Below, piece by piece: positions 15,840 through 24,558 of a stretch of 64,000 nucleotides of DNA. Made by a program: the position numbers and the translations under genes. A model generated the notes under the pieces. That model saw only the letters and a program-made list of their open reading frames with translations, ran no database searches and was not told where the DNA came from. Position 1 is the first letter of the stretch. Each line of letters opens with the position of its first letter. Location: assembly GCF_012349115.1 (NCBI RefSeq), contig NZ_PQIG01000111.1:124001-188000 (forward strand), read 5' to 3'. Source of the stretch: Rhizobium ruizarguesonis (GTDB lineage: Bacteria > Pseudomonadota > Alphaproteobacteria > Rhizobiales > Rhizobiaceae).

Positions 15840-17234
15840 CTAGGTTGTCTGCCGGCCGACTGGCACGCCGGGCTCGCCGAGATCCCAATAGAGGCCTGCC
15901 ATCAATGCGAGGCCCTCGCGGGCGATGGAGAGGGGAAGATGCTCGTTCGGCGCATGCTGGGAGCATCCCGGATAAGAATGCGGGACCCAGATCGTCGGCA
16001 GGTCCAGGGTCTCGGAGAAGGTGTCGTTCGGCAGCGATGCGCCGAGGTTCGGCAGGATGGCCGGCGTCTTGCCGCTGGTGCGCCTGATCGAGTCGACCGC
16101 CCAACCGACCCAGGGATGCTTGGGATCGAGACGCGTCGCGTAGAAAATCTCGTCGCTTGCCTGGGCAATCTGCGCCTGCGGAAAACCATGGCTGTCGAAG
16201 TGCCGTCGCAGCGCCGGCAGTATATCCTTCACATCGACTCCGACGACGAAGCGTAGCTGGCAACGCGCCCAGGCGCGCGGCGGGATCGCGCCGACGGGTG
16301 TCTTGGGGTTGCCGGCTTCGAAAGCCAGGATCGCGAAGGAGCTCCATGCAAACAGCTTTTCGGCTGGCGTCAGCCCGGGTTCGCCCCAGTTCGGATCGAT
16401 TTTCGCATCGCCGTCGCCATCCTCTGGGACGCAGTCGGCAAGCACATGCCGGACATTGTCGGGGATCTCTTTCGGACACCATTCCGGGATGCGAATTTCG
16501 CCTGACGGGCCGGTGATGCTGGCAAGCGCATGGGCGAGTTGGATTGCAGGATCGGAGAGTAGGCCGCCCCAGTTCCCGGAGTGGTGCCCGCCCTTGCGCG
16601 CGTCGATCAATATATCGAAGCTGACGGCGCCGCGGGAACCCAAGAAGATAGTCGGCCGTTCGGCGGTGAGCCGCGGGCCGTCTGAGGCGATCAGAACGTC
16701 GGCGCGGAACAATTCCCTGTGCGTGACGGCGAGTTCACGCAGGCCGGGCGATATCCGCTCCTCACCCATCTCGATCAGATATTTGGCGTTGAACCCGAGC
16801 TTACCGCGCGTTTCCAGCACGGCCTGGATGGCGCCGATGTTGACGGTGTGCTGCCCCTTGTTGTCGGCGACGCCGCGCCCGTACCATCTGCCGTCACGTT
16901 CGATCATCCGCCAGGGCGACAGGCCGTCGTCCCAGGCATCGTCAAGTCCGCGGATCACGTCGCCATGGCCATAACCAAGCACGGTCGGCAGCTTCGGATC
17001 CTCGATACGCTCGGCGAAGAGAAAGGGCCAGCCGCCCTCCGTCAACGTGTGGCAGGTAAAGCCGAGCGCCTCGAAAGTCGGCCTGATCTCGGTCTCGATA
17101 TAATCGAGCAACACCTGCCGGCGATCTGGGTTCTGGCTTTCCGTCGGCATGGCGACTCGGCGCGCCAGATCCGTCCGGAACGATCCGGAATCGAAATAGG
17201 TCTCTGCTCTCGCAATGGCGGCGTCGCGGGTCAT
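15840..17234 (-). CDS. M20 family metallopeptidase
   Basis: A 464-residue M20 (ArgE/DapE/carboxypeptidase G2-like) dizinc hydrolase. Metal-binding positions are visible: His and Asp in 'GYGHGDVI', the bridging Asp in 'GVADNKGQ', the catalytic Glu pair in 'IEMGEERISPG', and the late His in 'QHAPNEHLP'. 'GGHHSGNWGG' belongs to the dimerisation lid. It would cleave a dipeptide or an N-acyl amino acid in the cytoplasm. The start at 17234 (MTRDAAIARAE) begins the normal family N terminus; the longer frame to 17297 adds unrelated residues. It converges on the monooxygenase gene with only 14 bp between them. Confidence 0.9.
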   Translation of the reverse strand: MTRDAAIARAETYFDSGSFRTDLARRVAMPTESQNPDRRQVLLDYIETEIRPTFEALGFTCHTLTEGGWPFLFAERIEDPKLPTVLGYGHGDVIRGLDDAWDDGLSPWRMIERDGRWYGRGVADNKGQHTVNIGAIQAVLETRGKLGFNAKYLIEMGEERISPGLRELAVTHRELFRADVLIASDGPRLTAERPTIFLGSRGAVSFDILIDARKGGHHSGNWGGLLSDPAIQLAHALASITGPSGEIRIPEWCPKEIPDNVRHVLADCVPEDGDGDAKIDPNWGEPGLTPAEKLFAWSSFAILAFEAGNPKTPVGAIPPRAWARCQLRFVVGVDVKDILPALRRHFDSHGFPQAQIAQASDEIFYATRLDPKHPWVGWAVDSIRRTSGKTPAILPNLGASLPNDTFSETLDLPTIWVPHSYPGCSQHAPNEHLPLSIAREGLALMAGLYWDLGEPGVPVGRQTT

Positions 17235-17403
17235 GCGGAAACATACCATCAAGCCGGATGCATCGAAACGGCCATCTGACCATCGCCCCGGCGACACTGG
17301 TCTCTGCCTGAGTTCATCACCGCGACATCAACACCTCCACGACACAATTGTGCGGCTGGATCGCCTGTGCAACAGTTGGTGCGTGAGTTGCCAAGGAGTG
17401 GCT

Positions 17404-18021
17404 GTGAGACCGATTTCGAAAATCCTGGCGCTCTGCGCCATCGTCATCACCATCATGGCAACAGGCGCGGCAGCGGCCGATCCGCTGGTTTTCAGCTATC
17501 ACGGATGGCAGGTCGATCTCACCAACGCCAAGGGCGCGGAGCCCGACAACGAGATGGTCGCGGCGGTCAAGCGGCAGCTCGATATCGTCGAGCATGTCGA
17601 CCTGAAACCCGATGTGCTCACCTTCATGCGGATGATCCCGATCTGGGCCAATCCCGCCGCCGCAAAGGCCGGGCCTGGCCATTACAGCAGCAAGACCGGC
17701 ATCGACCTGCGCGTGAAGGCCCTCGCGTCTGACAAGCCGGTCATCCTGCATGAACTTCTGCATGCCTATCACGACCGAATGCTTCCGGGCGGATTCGGCA
17801 ATACCGATGTTGCGCAATTCTTCGATATCGGCAAGCGGGTCTGGCCGGGCGATTCCTACATGATGAGCAATGGTCACGAATTCTTCGCGGTCACGGCCAG
17901 CGTCTACCTGTTCGGTGACATCGATCGGCCGCCTTATTCGCGCAGCCAGTTGCGGGAGAAGCAGCCACGATACTACCAGTGGCTTGCCACGCTGTTCGAC
18001 GACGGCCGGCCGCGGTCGTAA
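17404..18021 (+). CDS. Secreted HExxH zinc-peptidase-like protein
   Basis: A 205-residue protein with a clear signal peptide ('ILALCAIVITIMATGAAAA'). HELLH (residues 116-120) is a zinc-binding HExxH helix, and Glu159 in 'NGHEFFAVTASVYL' is well placed as the third ligand, the gluzincin arrangement seen in anthrax-lethal-factor-like and related small peptidase domains. The GTG start at 17404 is chosen because AAGGAG lies 5 bases before it. It would act in the periplasm or outside the cell. The target is unknown and no partner gene adjoins it. Confidence 0.75.
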   Translation: MRPISKILALCAIVITIMATGAAAADPLVFSYHGWQVDLTNAKGAEPDNEMVAAVKRQLDIVEHVDLKPDVLTFMRMIPIWANPAAAKAGPGHYSSKTGIDLRVKALASDKPVILHELLHAYHDRMLPGGFGNTDVAQFFDIGKRVWPGDSYMMSNGHEFFAVTASVYLFGDIDRPPYSRSQLREKQPRYYQWLATLFDDGRPRS

Positions 18022-18047
18022 GGCCGCAGCCGACACCGCGATACGGA

Positions 18048-18845
18048 TCAGTCCGTCTTCCTGCTCAGAAACAGCGCGGTCTCCCTGCGGACTTCAAGCA
18101 CGCCGTTGCGTTGGCTGAAGGCATCGGCAACGGCTTGACGGAACTTGGTGAGCTGAAGCTGGCTGGCGCCATCGCCGGGCGGGTAGGAGGTGAGCGCCAG
18201 GAATACATCCTCGGGCTCAGTGATCCTCAGGCTTGCCGGATGCTGCGACATGTTCACGTTTCCAAACTGTGACCGCATCAATCGTTCGGCAGCGTCATAT
18301 CCGAAGGCTTCGGCAGCCGGATCGGATGGGGCATTGCCGAATACGGTCGTCAGCGCGTAGATCTCGCGCATATTGCCGGCGCCGTTGGTTGTGACCGCGA
18401 GTAAGCCACCCGGCCTCAGCACTCTTGACATGTCAGCGATGCCCGCGGCCGGGTCGGGCAGGTGATAGAGCATATGCATCGCGACCACGGCATCGAAGGC
18501 GCCATCTTCGAAGGGGAGCGCGGCTGCGTCGGCTTGGCAACCCCGGACGGAGCCGAATGGCAGGGTGCTGCAACGCGCCACCGCCTCGTCGACCATGCCT
18601 TGCGAAAGGTCGGCGAGCGTCAGGTCAAGATTCTCCGGCAGCAGACCTGCCGTTGCTGCCCGGAACCAGGCCGGTCCGCAGCCGACGTCGAGGACACGAT
18701 CGCCTGGCTTCAGGGACAACTGCGTTGCAACCCATGGAAACCAGGCCGTCTCGGCGATGGTGTATTGGCTACGCAGTCGAGCCCGCGCGGCGAGCTTCCG
18801 GCTGTCGCCATACTGTCCCGCATTGTCTGCTGTTATGGAGGACAT
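18048..18845 (-). CDS. Class I SAM-dependent methyltransferase
   Basis: A 265-residue methyltransferase of the Methyltransf_11 type. Motif I is 'VLDVGCGPAWF', the acidic loop 'LTLADLS', and 'DAVVAMHMLYHLPDP' plus 'RVLRPGGLLAVTTNG' are motifs IV and V. The ATG at 18845 follows GGAGAG; the longer frame from 18923 only adds an Arg-rich lead. The acceptor molecule is unknown. It is convergent with the HExxH gene (26 bp). Confidence 0.88.
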   Translation of the reverse strand: MSSITADNAGQYGDSRKLAARARLRSQYTIAETAWFPWVATQLSLKPGDRVLDVGCGPAWFRAATAGLLPENLDLTLADLSQGMVDEAVARCSTLPFGSVRGCQADAAALPFEDGAFDAVVAMHMLYHLPDPAAGIADMSRVLRPGGLLAVTTNGAGNMREIYALTTVFGNAPSDPAAEAFGYDAAERLMRSQFGNVNMSQHPASLRITEPEDVFLALTSYPPGDGASQLQLTKFRQAVADAFSQRNGVLEVRRETALFLSRKTD

Positions 18846-19010
18846 GGCATCTCTCCGGGCTTTTTCACGGGCGCCACCTCGCGCTTCCCGGCAGAGCCTA
18901 TAGAGGGCTCTGTTCCCGGGCAAGACGTGACTTTGCGCAGCGGGTCGGCTGCTCGCACAGCTGCCGTTGAGGATTATCTTGATGTGATGAGTTTGGCCGG
19001 AGAAATAAAT

Positions 19011-19047
19011 CGCATCCGATTAAATCGGAATAGTGTTGACATCGGTT
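19011..19047. promoter_or_regulatory. OhrR-type operator 1 upstream of ohr
   Basis: CCGATTAAATCGG (19016-19028) is a perfect dyad. The surrounding 37 bases match 33 of 37 bases of 23270-23306, upstream of ohrR. This shared box is the best evidence that OhrR controls both genes. Confidence 0.75.
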
Positions 19048-19084
19048 ATGGTGCGGCGTATTAGAGCGCATCCGATTTAATCGG
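19036..19084 (+). promoter_or_regulatory. ohr promoter with operator 2
   Basis: TTGACA (19036-19041), 17 bases, TATTAG (19059-19064) is a near-consensus sigma-70 promoter. TCCGATTTAATCGGA (centred on 19078) is a perfect 15-bp dyad lying over the expected transcription start, so a bound repressor would block initiation. The ATG of ohr is at 19118. Confidence 0.8.
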
Positions 19085-19117
19085 ACGCGTAGCAAATCAA
19101 ACCGAAAGGATATCACC

Positions 19118-19513
19118 ATGACCGAGAAGCTTCTCTTTACGGGCAAAACCCACATCTCCGGCGGCCGCAACGGCTCCGCACGCAGCAGCGACGGCACGAT
19201 CGACATCAAACTGCCGCAACCGCATCCGGCTGCCGAAAACCTGTTCGGCATCGCCTGGTCGGCCTGCTATATCGGCGCCATCGAGTTTGCCGCTTCGCAG
19301 CGGAAGATCACGCTGCCGGCCGGTCCCGAGGTCGATGCGGAGATCGATCTCAACGTCGATAACGGCTCCTTCTTCCTCAGGGCGCGCCTCAATGTCAGCC
19401 TGCCCGGCATTGATCGCGACGTTGCGCAGGAATTGATCGAGGCAGCCCATGGCATCTGCCCTTATTCCAAGGCGACACACGGCAATATCGACGTCGAGAC
19501 CACACTTGTCTGA
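19118..19513 (+). CDS. ohr: Organic hydroperoxide resistance protein Ohr
   Basis: A 131-residue OsmC/Ohr protein. The peroxidatic Cys50 ('AWSACYIGA') and resolving Cys114 ('HGICPYSKA') are both in the positions typical of Ohr rather than OsmC, together with the 'GGRNGSARSSDG' segment that carries the active-site arginine. Ohr reduces organic and lipid hydroperoxides with lipoyl-protein electrons in the cytoplasm. Two CCGATT(A/T)AATCGG dyads and a strong promoter precede it. The matching regulator lies about 3.2 kb away rather than next door. Confidence 0.95.
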   Translation: MTEKLLFTGKTHISGGRNGSARSSDGTIDIKLPQPHPAAENLFGIAWSACYIGAIEFAASQRKITLPAGPEVDAEIDLNVDNGSFFLRARLNVSLPGIDRDVAQELIEAAHGICPYSKATHGNIDVETTLV

Positions 19514-19555
19514 GCGGGGAAGGGCGGACCTCACCGCCAGAGGATTTGATGCGGA

Positions 19556-19581
19556 GGGCCTGCCGATCGGCCGGCAGACCC
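19556..19581 (+). terminator. G/C-rich stem-loop after ohr
   Basis: GGG-c-CTGCCG (from 19556) pairs with CGGCAG-a-CCC (to 19581), one mismatch. There is no T run, so it may be a weak or Rho-assisted terminator separating ohr from the DUF3095 gene. Confidence 0.4.
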
Positions 19582-19629
19582 TTCCTGAGGTAGCAGGCAC
19601 CGGAACCTTGCCGATCTGGAGAACATGCC

Positions 19630-20691
19630 ATGAACAATAGCCACGCCCAGCCACACCAGGCCTATGACGAGTTTTCGCTCGTGCTCGACCCAGCCGTCTA
19701 TGAGCCGCTGCCCGAGGATTGGCTGATCGGCATCACCGACGTCGTCAGCTCGACGCTGGCGATCAAGTCGGGACGCTATGAAGATGTCAACTTCGCAGGC
19801 GCATCGATCATCGCCGCTCTCGGTAATGCCTGGGGTTCGTTCGATTTCCCCTTCGTGTTTCGTGGAGACGGGGCGGCATTCGCCTTGCCGCCGCACGGCA
19901 TCATGGCCGCGACCTCGGCGTTGCGGCAGGTCGCGAGCTTTGCAAGAAGCGATCTCGATCTCACCCTTCGTATCGGGCTGCTCACCGTGCGCGAAATCCG
20001 CAATAGTGGGCGCGACGTAAGGGTTGCGCGCTATGCGGCTTCGGAAAACGCGACCTATGCGATGTTTGCAGGAGGAGGGCTCAAATGGGCGGAGCAGCAG
20101 ATCAAGAGCGGCCGGTATCTGGTCAAGCCGGGCCGCTACGCGACGAAGCCGGATCTGACCGGACTGAGCTGCGACTGGACGCCGTTCCCGAGCCAGCGGG
20201 GCGAGATCCTGTCGCTGCTGGTCGAGCCGGATGACCATACGAGCCCGGAGGTCTTTGCGGCGCTGGCGAAGCGCGTGCTTGCCGTCTTCGATGCGCCGTC
20301 GCACCGGTCTCATCCGGTTCCCGTGGAAATGGCTATCCCCAGGGATATTGCCATGCCCAAAGGCAGCGGGAAGCGTGTCGATGCGAAACGCTGGTCGGAG
20401 GTCGCCTCCCATTCGGATTTCCGCAAATTCGATGACGGTTTGCGCCTGACGCTGGACTGCACGCGCGAACAGATTGATAGGGTCGAAACCATGCTTCTTC
20501 TGGCAAGGGCGCGCGGTGAGGTGAACTTCGGACTGCACCGCCAATCGCATGCGCTGATGACCTGCCTCGTGCCATCAGGCAGCCCGGATTCGCACCTGCA
20601 TTTCCTCGACGGAATTGGCGGCGGTTATGCAAGGGCCGCCGAGATGATGGAGGCCGGTGCGCTTGGCGACGTCCAGCATCATGTTCTCTGA
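19630..20691 (+). CDS. DUF3095 protein, nucleotidyl-cyclase-like
   Basis: A 353-residue DUF3095 protein. The N-terminal half resembles a class III nucleotidyl-cyclase catalytic core: 'WLIGITDVVSSTLAIKSGRYEDVNFAGASII' (Asp and Ser/Thr where cyclases bind metal) and 'FPFVFRGDGAAFALP' (second acidic turn). Whether it makes cAMP/cGMP or is a degenerate sensor is not known for this family. GGAGAAC before ATG 19630 fixes the start. It lies between ohr and a convergent Nudix gene and could be cotranscribed with ohr past a weak hairpin. Confidence 0.8.
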   Translation: MNNSHAQPHQAYDEFSLVLDPAVYEPLPEDWLIGITDVVSSTLAIKSGRYEDVNFAGASIIAALGNAWGSFDFPFVFRGDGAAFALPPHGIMAATSALRQVASFARSDLDLTLRIGLLTVREIRNSGRDVRVARYAASENATYAMFAGGGLKWAEQQIKSGRYLVKPGRYATKPDLTGLSCDWTPFPSQRGEILSLLVEPDDHTSPEVFAALAKRVLAVFDAPSHRSHPVPVEMAIPRDIAMPKGSGKRVDAKRWSEVASHSDFRKFDDGLRLTLDCTREQIDRVETMLLLARARGEVNFGLHRQSHALMTCLVPSGSPDSHLHFLDGIGGGYARAAEMMEAGALGDVQHHVL

Positions 20692-20733
20692 GGACCCGTT
20701 CAGCTGGCGAGACCGCCTTGACCGCCAAGGGAC

Positions 20734-21150
20734 CTAAGTGGGCGTGCCTGTTTCCCGCATGGCGAGGTTTGCGAGAATTTCAGTGAGCTGAGGCGGCGCC
20801 AATTCGGCTTCTTTTTCTATCGCGGTGGCGGTGAACCATCTGAGCTCGGTGTGTTCGTCACCGATCAGTCGCGGACAGCCGTGCCATTTAAGGACGTGAT
20901 AGACATGGAATGTCGCGGATGCTTCGGGCGGGTCTTCCGAGGTGAACCGTCCTGCAAACTGCCAGAGCTCCGGCGTCACGCCTATTTCTTCGATCAATTC
21001 CCGGCACATCGCCGTCTCGGCGTCTTCGCCCTCTTCGATATGGCCGCCCGGGAGGCTCCAGCGATCCGGGTGCACCGTGCGCTCGGAACTGCGCCTGGCC
21101 AGGAGAACGGTTCCGTTCTGGCTCAAGACGCCCATCGCGATGTCGGGCAT
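20734..21150 (-). CDS. Nudix hydrolase
   Basis: A 138-residue Nudix protein with the complete box in 'GGHIEEGEDAETAMCRELIE' continuing 'EIGV' (G-x5-E-x7-REL-x-EE-x-G-V), which binds Mg and hydrolyses a nucleoside diphosphate linked to another group. It resembles small MutT/NudG-like proteins; the substrate is not predictable. The ATG at 21150 follows AGGAGAA closely, whereas the longer frame to 21366 adds a non-domain lead. Confidence 0.9.
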   Translation of the reverse strand: MPDIAMGVLSQNGTVLLARRSSERTVHPDRWSLPGGHIEEGEDAETAMCRELIEEIGVTPELWQFAGRFTSEDPPEASATFHVYHVLKWHGCPRLIGDEHTELRWFTATAIEKEAELAPPQLTEILANLAMRETGTPT

Positions 21151-21383
21151 GCATTCTCCTCTGCCTCCTCGATCTCGCGCCGATGCTGCCCGCAGCCACG
21201 GCTTTTTGCAATGGCCAGTCGTCCATCGAGACAGTCGAGGCATAGCCTGACCGGGTAGGTTGACCCCCGACGTTGCCCGGGAGCATAGTCCCCGGACAGA
21301 CGCGAATGACCTGCTGATGCGAACGAGGTCGGTCAGTCGATCTTCGTCCGTTTCCGAACAGATCAAACGGAGAGGAGAGCGTC

Positions 21384-22685
21384 ATGCCACCCACATCCCT
21401 ATCAACGCCCACGCGGCGCGAGCTGCTTGCCGCCACGGCCGCCGCCGGAGCCATGAGCATGCTTGCCGGGACGCGCAGCGCTGAGGCAAACGGCGACGGG
21501 GTGAGCCCCTTCAGCGTCAATTTCCCCGAGGATCAGCTTGACGATCTGCGCCGGCGCGTCGCGGCCACCCGTTGGCCTGACAGGGAGACTGTTGCGGACG
21601 ATACGCAGGGCGTGCAGCTCGCAACGATCCAGAAACTCGCGAAGCATTGGGCGACGGATTACGACTGGCGCAAGATGGAGGCGCGGCTCAATGCGCTGCC
21701 GCAGTTCATCACAGAGATCGACGGGCTGGATATCCACTTCATTCACGTGCGCTCCCAGCATAAAAATGCGCTGCCGTTGATCGTCACACATGGATGGCCT
21801 GGTTCGATCATCGAGCAGTTGAAGATCATCGAACCGCTCACCGATCCGACAGCGCATGGCGGGAGCGAAGAGGACGCATTTGACGTGGTGATCCCGTCTT
21901 TGCCGGGCTACGGCTTTTCCGGGAAACCGACGGGGTCGGGGAACTGGAACCCGCCGCGTATCGCGCACGCCTGGGTGACGCTGATGCAACGTCTCGGCTA
22001 CACGAAGTTCGTGGCGCAGGGTGGCGACTGGGGCAACGCGGTGACCGAATTGATGGCGGTGCAGGAGCCGCCGGGATTGCTCGGCATCCATACGAACATG
22101 GCGGCCACGGTTCCGGCTGACATCGCCAAGGCTCTTGCCGCCGGCGGCATGCCGCCAGCCGACCTGTCACCGGACGAAAGGCGCGCCTTCGATCAGCTCG
22201 ACGATTTCTACAAGAATGGGCTGGGCTATGCGATCGAGATGAACAACCGGCCGCAGACGCTCTACGGGATTGTCGACTCGCCGGTCGGGCTTGCGTCGTG
22301 GATGCTCGATCACGACATCCGCAGTTACCGGATGATTGCCCGCGTTTTCGACGGAGAGCCCGAGGGGCTGACGAAGGACGATATCCTCGACAACGTCACG
22401 CTCTACTGGCTGACGAACACCGCAATCTCCTCGGCACGCCTCTATTGGGACAACGCGCACCATCCGTCGGGCGGGTTCTTCGACCCCAGGGGCATCAAGA
22501 TCCCAGTGGCGGTCAGTGCTTTTCCCGATGAGATCTACCAGGCGCCGCAGAGCTGGGCGGAGAAGGCCTATCCGAAGCTCATCCACTACAACCGGCTGCC
22601 GAAGGGCGGCCACTTCGCCGCCTGGGAACAGCCGATGGCTTTCACTGCCGAGCTCCGGACTGCGTTCCGGCCGCTACGGCAGTAG
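21384..22685 (+). CDS. Epoxide hydrolase, Tat-exported (paralogue 1)
   Basis: A 433-residue microsomal-type epoxide hydrolase. It has a twin-arginine-like leader ('TPTRRELLAATAAAG') and the EHN N-terminal domain (about 40-150, 'PFSVNFPEDQLDDLRRRV'). The alpha/beta-hydrolase core follows, with oxyanion motif HGWPG (136-140), nucleophile Asp215 in 'QGGDWGN', and His in 'KGGHFAAWEQP' near residue 417. It would open an epoxide to a diol outside the cytoplasm. A close paralogue is at 34934-36280. It sits between the Nudix and ohrR genes without obvious functional link to ohr. Confidence 0.9.
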   Translation: MPPTSLSTPTRRELLAATAAAGAMSMLAGTRSAEANGDGVSPFSVNFPEDQLDDLRRRVAATRWPDRETVADDTQGVQLATIQKLAKHWATDYDWRKMEARLNALPQFITEIDGLDIHFIHVRSQHKNALPLIVTHGWPGSIIEQLKIIEPLTDPTAHGGSEEDAFDVVIPSLPGYGFSGKPTGSGNWNPPRIAHAWVTLMQRLGYTKFVAQGGDWGNAVTELMAVQEPPGLLGIHTNMAATVPADIAKALAAGGMPPADLSPDERRAFDQLDDFYKNGLGYAIEMNNRPQTLYGIVDSPVGLASWMLDHDIRSYRMIARVFDGEPEGLTKDDILDNVTLYWLTNTAISSARLYWDNAHHPSGGFFDPRGIKIPVAVSAFPDEIYQAPQSWAEKAYPKLIHYNRLPKGGHFAAWEQPMAFTAELRTAFRPLRQ

Positions 22686-22717
22686 ACCCAGGCGGGATCA
22701 GGCGACTGAGGCCGCGA

Positions 22718-23224
22718 TCACGATTTCTCCGGTTCGCCCTGAGTTGACCGCAGCAGGTTGTCGCGCAGCGTCGTCACCGATTTCTGCACGACGGGAAAGT
22801 CGTCGCCGAGGCCGATGGCGCCAAGCAGCGCGTTGCCGGGATCGGTTTCAACGAGTTGGCGTCCTGCCGGCGTCAGGCTGACCCGCACCTGCCGTTCGTC
22901 GGCAGGATCGCGGTGACGGGTGATAAAACCATTCGACTCCAGCTTCTTGAGGATGGGCGTCAGCGTGTTGGATTCGAGGAACATCTTTTCCCCCAACACC
23001 CCGACGGTCTGGTCGTCCTCTTCGGAGAGAGCCACCATGGCGATGTATTGGGTATAGGTCAGGCCAAGCTCGTCCAGGATCGGCTTATAGGCGCGGCCGA
23101 AGGCGAGATTTGCCGAATAGACCGCGAAGCACAGGAAATTCGAAAGTTTCCTGCCTTCCTTGCCCGCTGGCGGGGAGGCGGGCGCAGGCATATCCGGCCC
23201 CTTAGCTGCTTTAGATGTCGGCAT
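22718..23224 (-). CDS. ohrR: MarR family organic-peroxide sensor OhrR
   Basis: A 168-residue MarR-type repressor. The N-terminal helix contains the redox Cys32 in 'LSNFLCFAVYSANLA', which in OhrR is oxidised by organic hydroperoxides and releases DNA. The winged helix is 'LGEKMFLESNTLTPILKKLE' with wing 'RHRDPADERQVRVSLT'. An alternative ATG at 23191 would place the Cys at 21, closer to characterised OhrR proteins. An operator matching the one before ohr lies about 50 bp upstream, indicating autoregulation. The gene is separated from ohr by three unrelated genes. Confidence 0.92.
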   Translation of the reverse strand: MPTSKAAKGPDMPAPASPPAGKEGRKLSNFLCFAVYSANLAFGRAYKPILDELGLTYTQYIAMVALSEEDDQTVGVLGEKMFLESNTLTPILKKLESNGFITRHRDPADERQVRVSLTPAGRQLVETDPGNALLGAIGLGDDFPVVQKSVTTLRDNLLRSTQGEPEKS

Positions 23225-23269
23225 CGGTCCATCCTGTCCAAGCTTTCTGACGATGACATCTATATATAT

Positions 23270-23306
23270 CGCATCCGATTAAATCGCAATAGTGTCGAAG
23301 TCGGTT
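23270..23306. promoter_or_regulatory. OhrR-type operator upstream of ohrR
   Basis: CCGATTAAATCGC (23275-23287), one base from a perfect dyad, within a 37-base stretch matching 33 of 37 bases of 19011-19047 upstream of ohr. It lies 51-63 bp before the ohrR start. Confidence 0.75.
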
Positions 23307-23340
23307 TTCGATCCTGCCGTTTGTGGTGACTCGACAAAGA

Positions 23341-24423
23341 TCAGCGGAAACTCCTGGGAGGCTTCCCATACTTCTTGCGAAAAGCGGTCGCGAAATGGGC
23401 GGAGTCGGAGAATCCGATTTCAAAGGCGATCGCCGTCATGGGCAGTGTGCTGTTTTCGACTAGAAACCGGCCATAGCGCAATCTCGTCTCGACGATAAAA
23501 CGCTTCGGGGTCATGCCGATATTGTCCTGGAACAGACGCGCGAACTGGCGTGGTGACAGGCCGACCAGAGAGGCCACCTGTTCCGGTGAGACATCGCGGC
23601 CTTTCCGACTCTCGACGAGAACGACGGCTCGCTGAATACGCGAATCTTCTGCGCGGCGAAATGTTGTGGCGCGGCCGTGATCGAAGGCGCTCATGTGCTT
23701 CTGCTCCGAGAGCGAAAGCTGGTGCACGGCCTTGGCCGCCCGATCCGGTCCGCAATGCGTGCGGATGAGCTCCGTCATCAGCGACAGGATCGATACGCCG
23801 CCAGGCACGGTAATGCGGCCGTTTTCGATCAGGAAGTCATCGCGCGTGGAGAAGGCAAGACGCGGGAAGGCAATCCGGAAATCCTCCGCGTGAAAGGGAT
23901 GAACGCACGCCTTGCGCCCCGCGAGCAGTCCCTCCTGCGCCATTACGAAGGCGCCCGTACACACACCAATGACCGGAACACCCGCCGATGCCGCCACCCT
24001 GAGATAGTCGCGATGCTTGCTAGGTGCGGCGCGCAGATGTGGCAGGAGGCCACCGATAACCACGACGTAGTCGAAGTCGGTCGGGTTAATGTAGGGCGCA
24101 TCGGCGTGGACCCGGATGCCGCAGCTGGCGACCGCTGCCTGGCCCGGAGCCCCCATGATCGACCAGCGACAATGTAGTGGACGGGAATTGTCGGCAAAGT
24201 CCGCCGCATGCCTGAGAGGCTCGACGATACCCGTCAGCGACATCATCGGGAATGTCGGCCAGAGGAGAATGCCGACCGAGAGATCGGCCTTTCGGTCGCG
24301 TGCGACCAGAAGCCGCTCGGCCCAAAGATCGTCGAGCCAGCGCACATAGTCCGGCTCGTTGGCAGATATTTCGGAAGGTTCCTCGGATGTGATCATGGCG
24401 CATGGCAATGATAGAACAACCAT
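23341..24423 (-). CDS. GlxA-type AraC family regulator with DJ-1/PfpI domain
   Basis: A 360-residue protein. About residues 48-215 form a DJ-1/PfpI amidotransferase-like sensor domain ('VGILLWPTFPMMSLTGIVEPL', 'VVIGGL', 'GVCTGAFVMAQEGLL' with the conserved Cys). About 260-358 form the AraC double helix-turn-helix ('VSPEQVASLVGLSPRQFARLF', 'PMTAIAFEIGFSDSAHFATAF'). Members such as GlxA, GbdR and ArgR-like proteins activate amino-acid, betaine or polyamine catabolism. It is divergent from the ABC importer across 135 bp, so it is the likely activator of that unit. The start could instead be ATG 24396. Confidence 0.9.
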   Translation of the reverse strand: MVVLSLPCAMITSEEPSEISANEPDYVRWLDDLWAERLLVARDRKADLSVGILLWPTFPMMSLTGIVEPLRHAADFADNSRPLHCRWSIMGAPGQAAVASCGIRVHADAPYINPTDFDYVVVIGGLLPHLRAAPSKHRDYLRVAASAGVPVIGVCTGAFVMAQEGLLAGRKACVHPFHAEDFRIAFPRLAFSTRDDFLIENGRITVPGGVSILSLMTELIRTHCGPDRAAKAVHQLSLSEQKHMSAFDHGRATTFRRAEDSRIQRAVVLVESRKGRDVSPEQVASLVGLSPRQFARLFQDNIGMTPKRFIVETRLRYGRFLVENSTLPMTAIAFEIGFSDSAHFATAFRKKYGKPPRSFR

Positions 24424-24558
24424 GTCCTTTTTTCAAAGAAAATGTCCGATTTATAAAATTCAGCGGCAGTCTTCAGTGTCAAGTTTCCTCTCGTCGAACG
24501 CGACATCCGGGGACAGAAACCACCGGACCGGGGAACCAACAAATCAAGGATCAGAACA

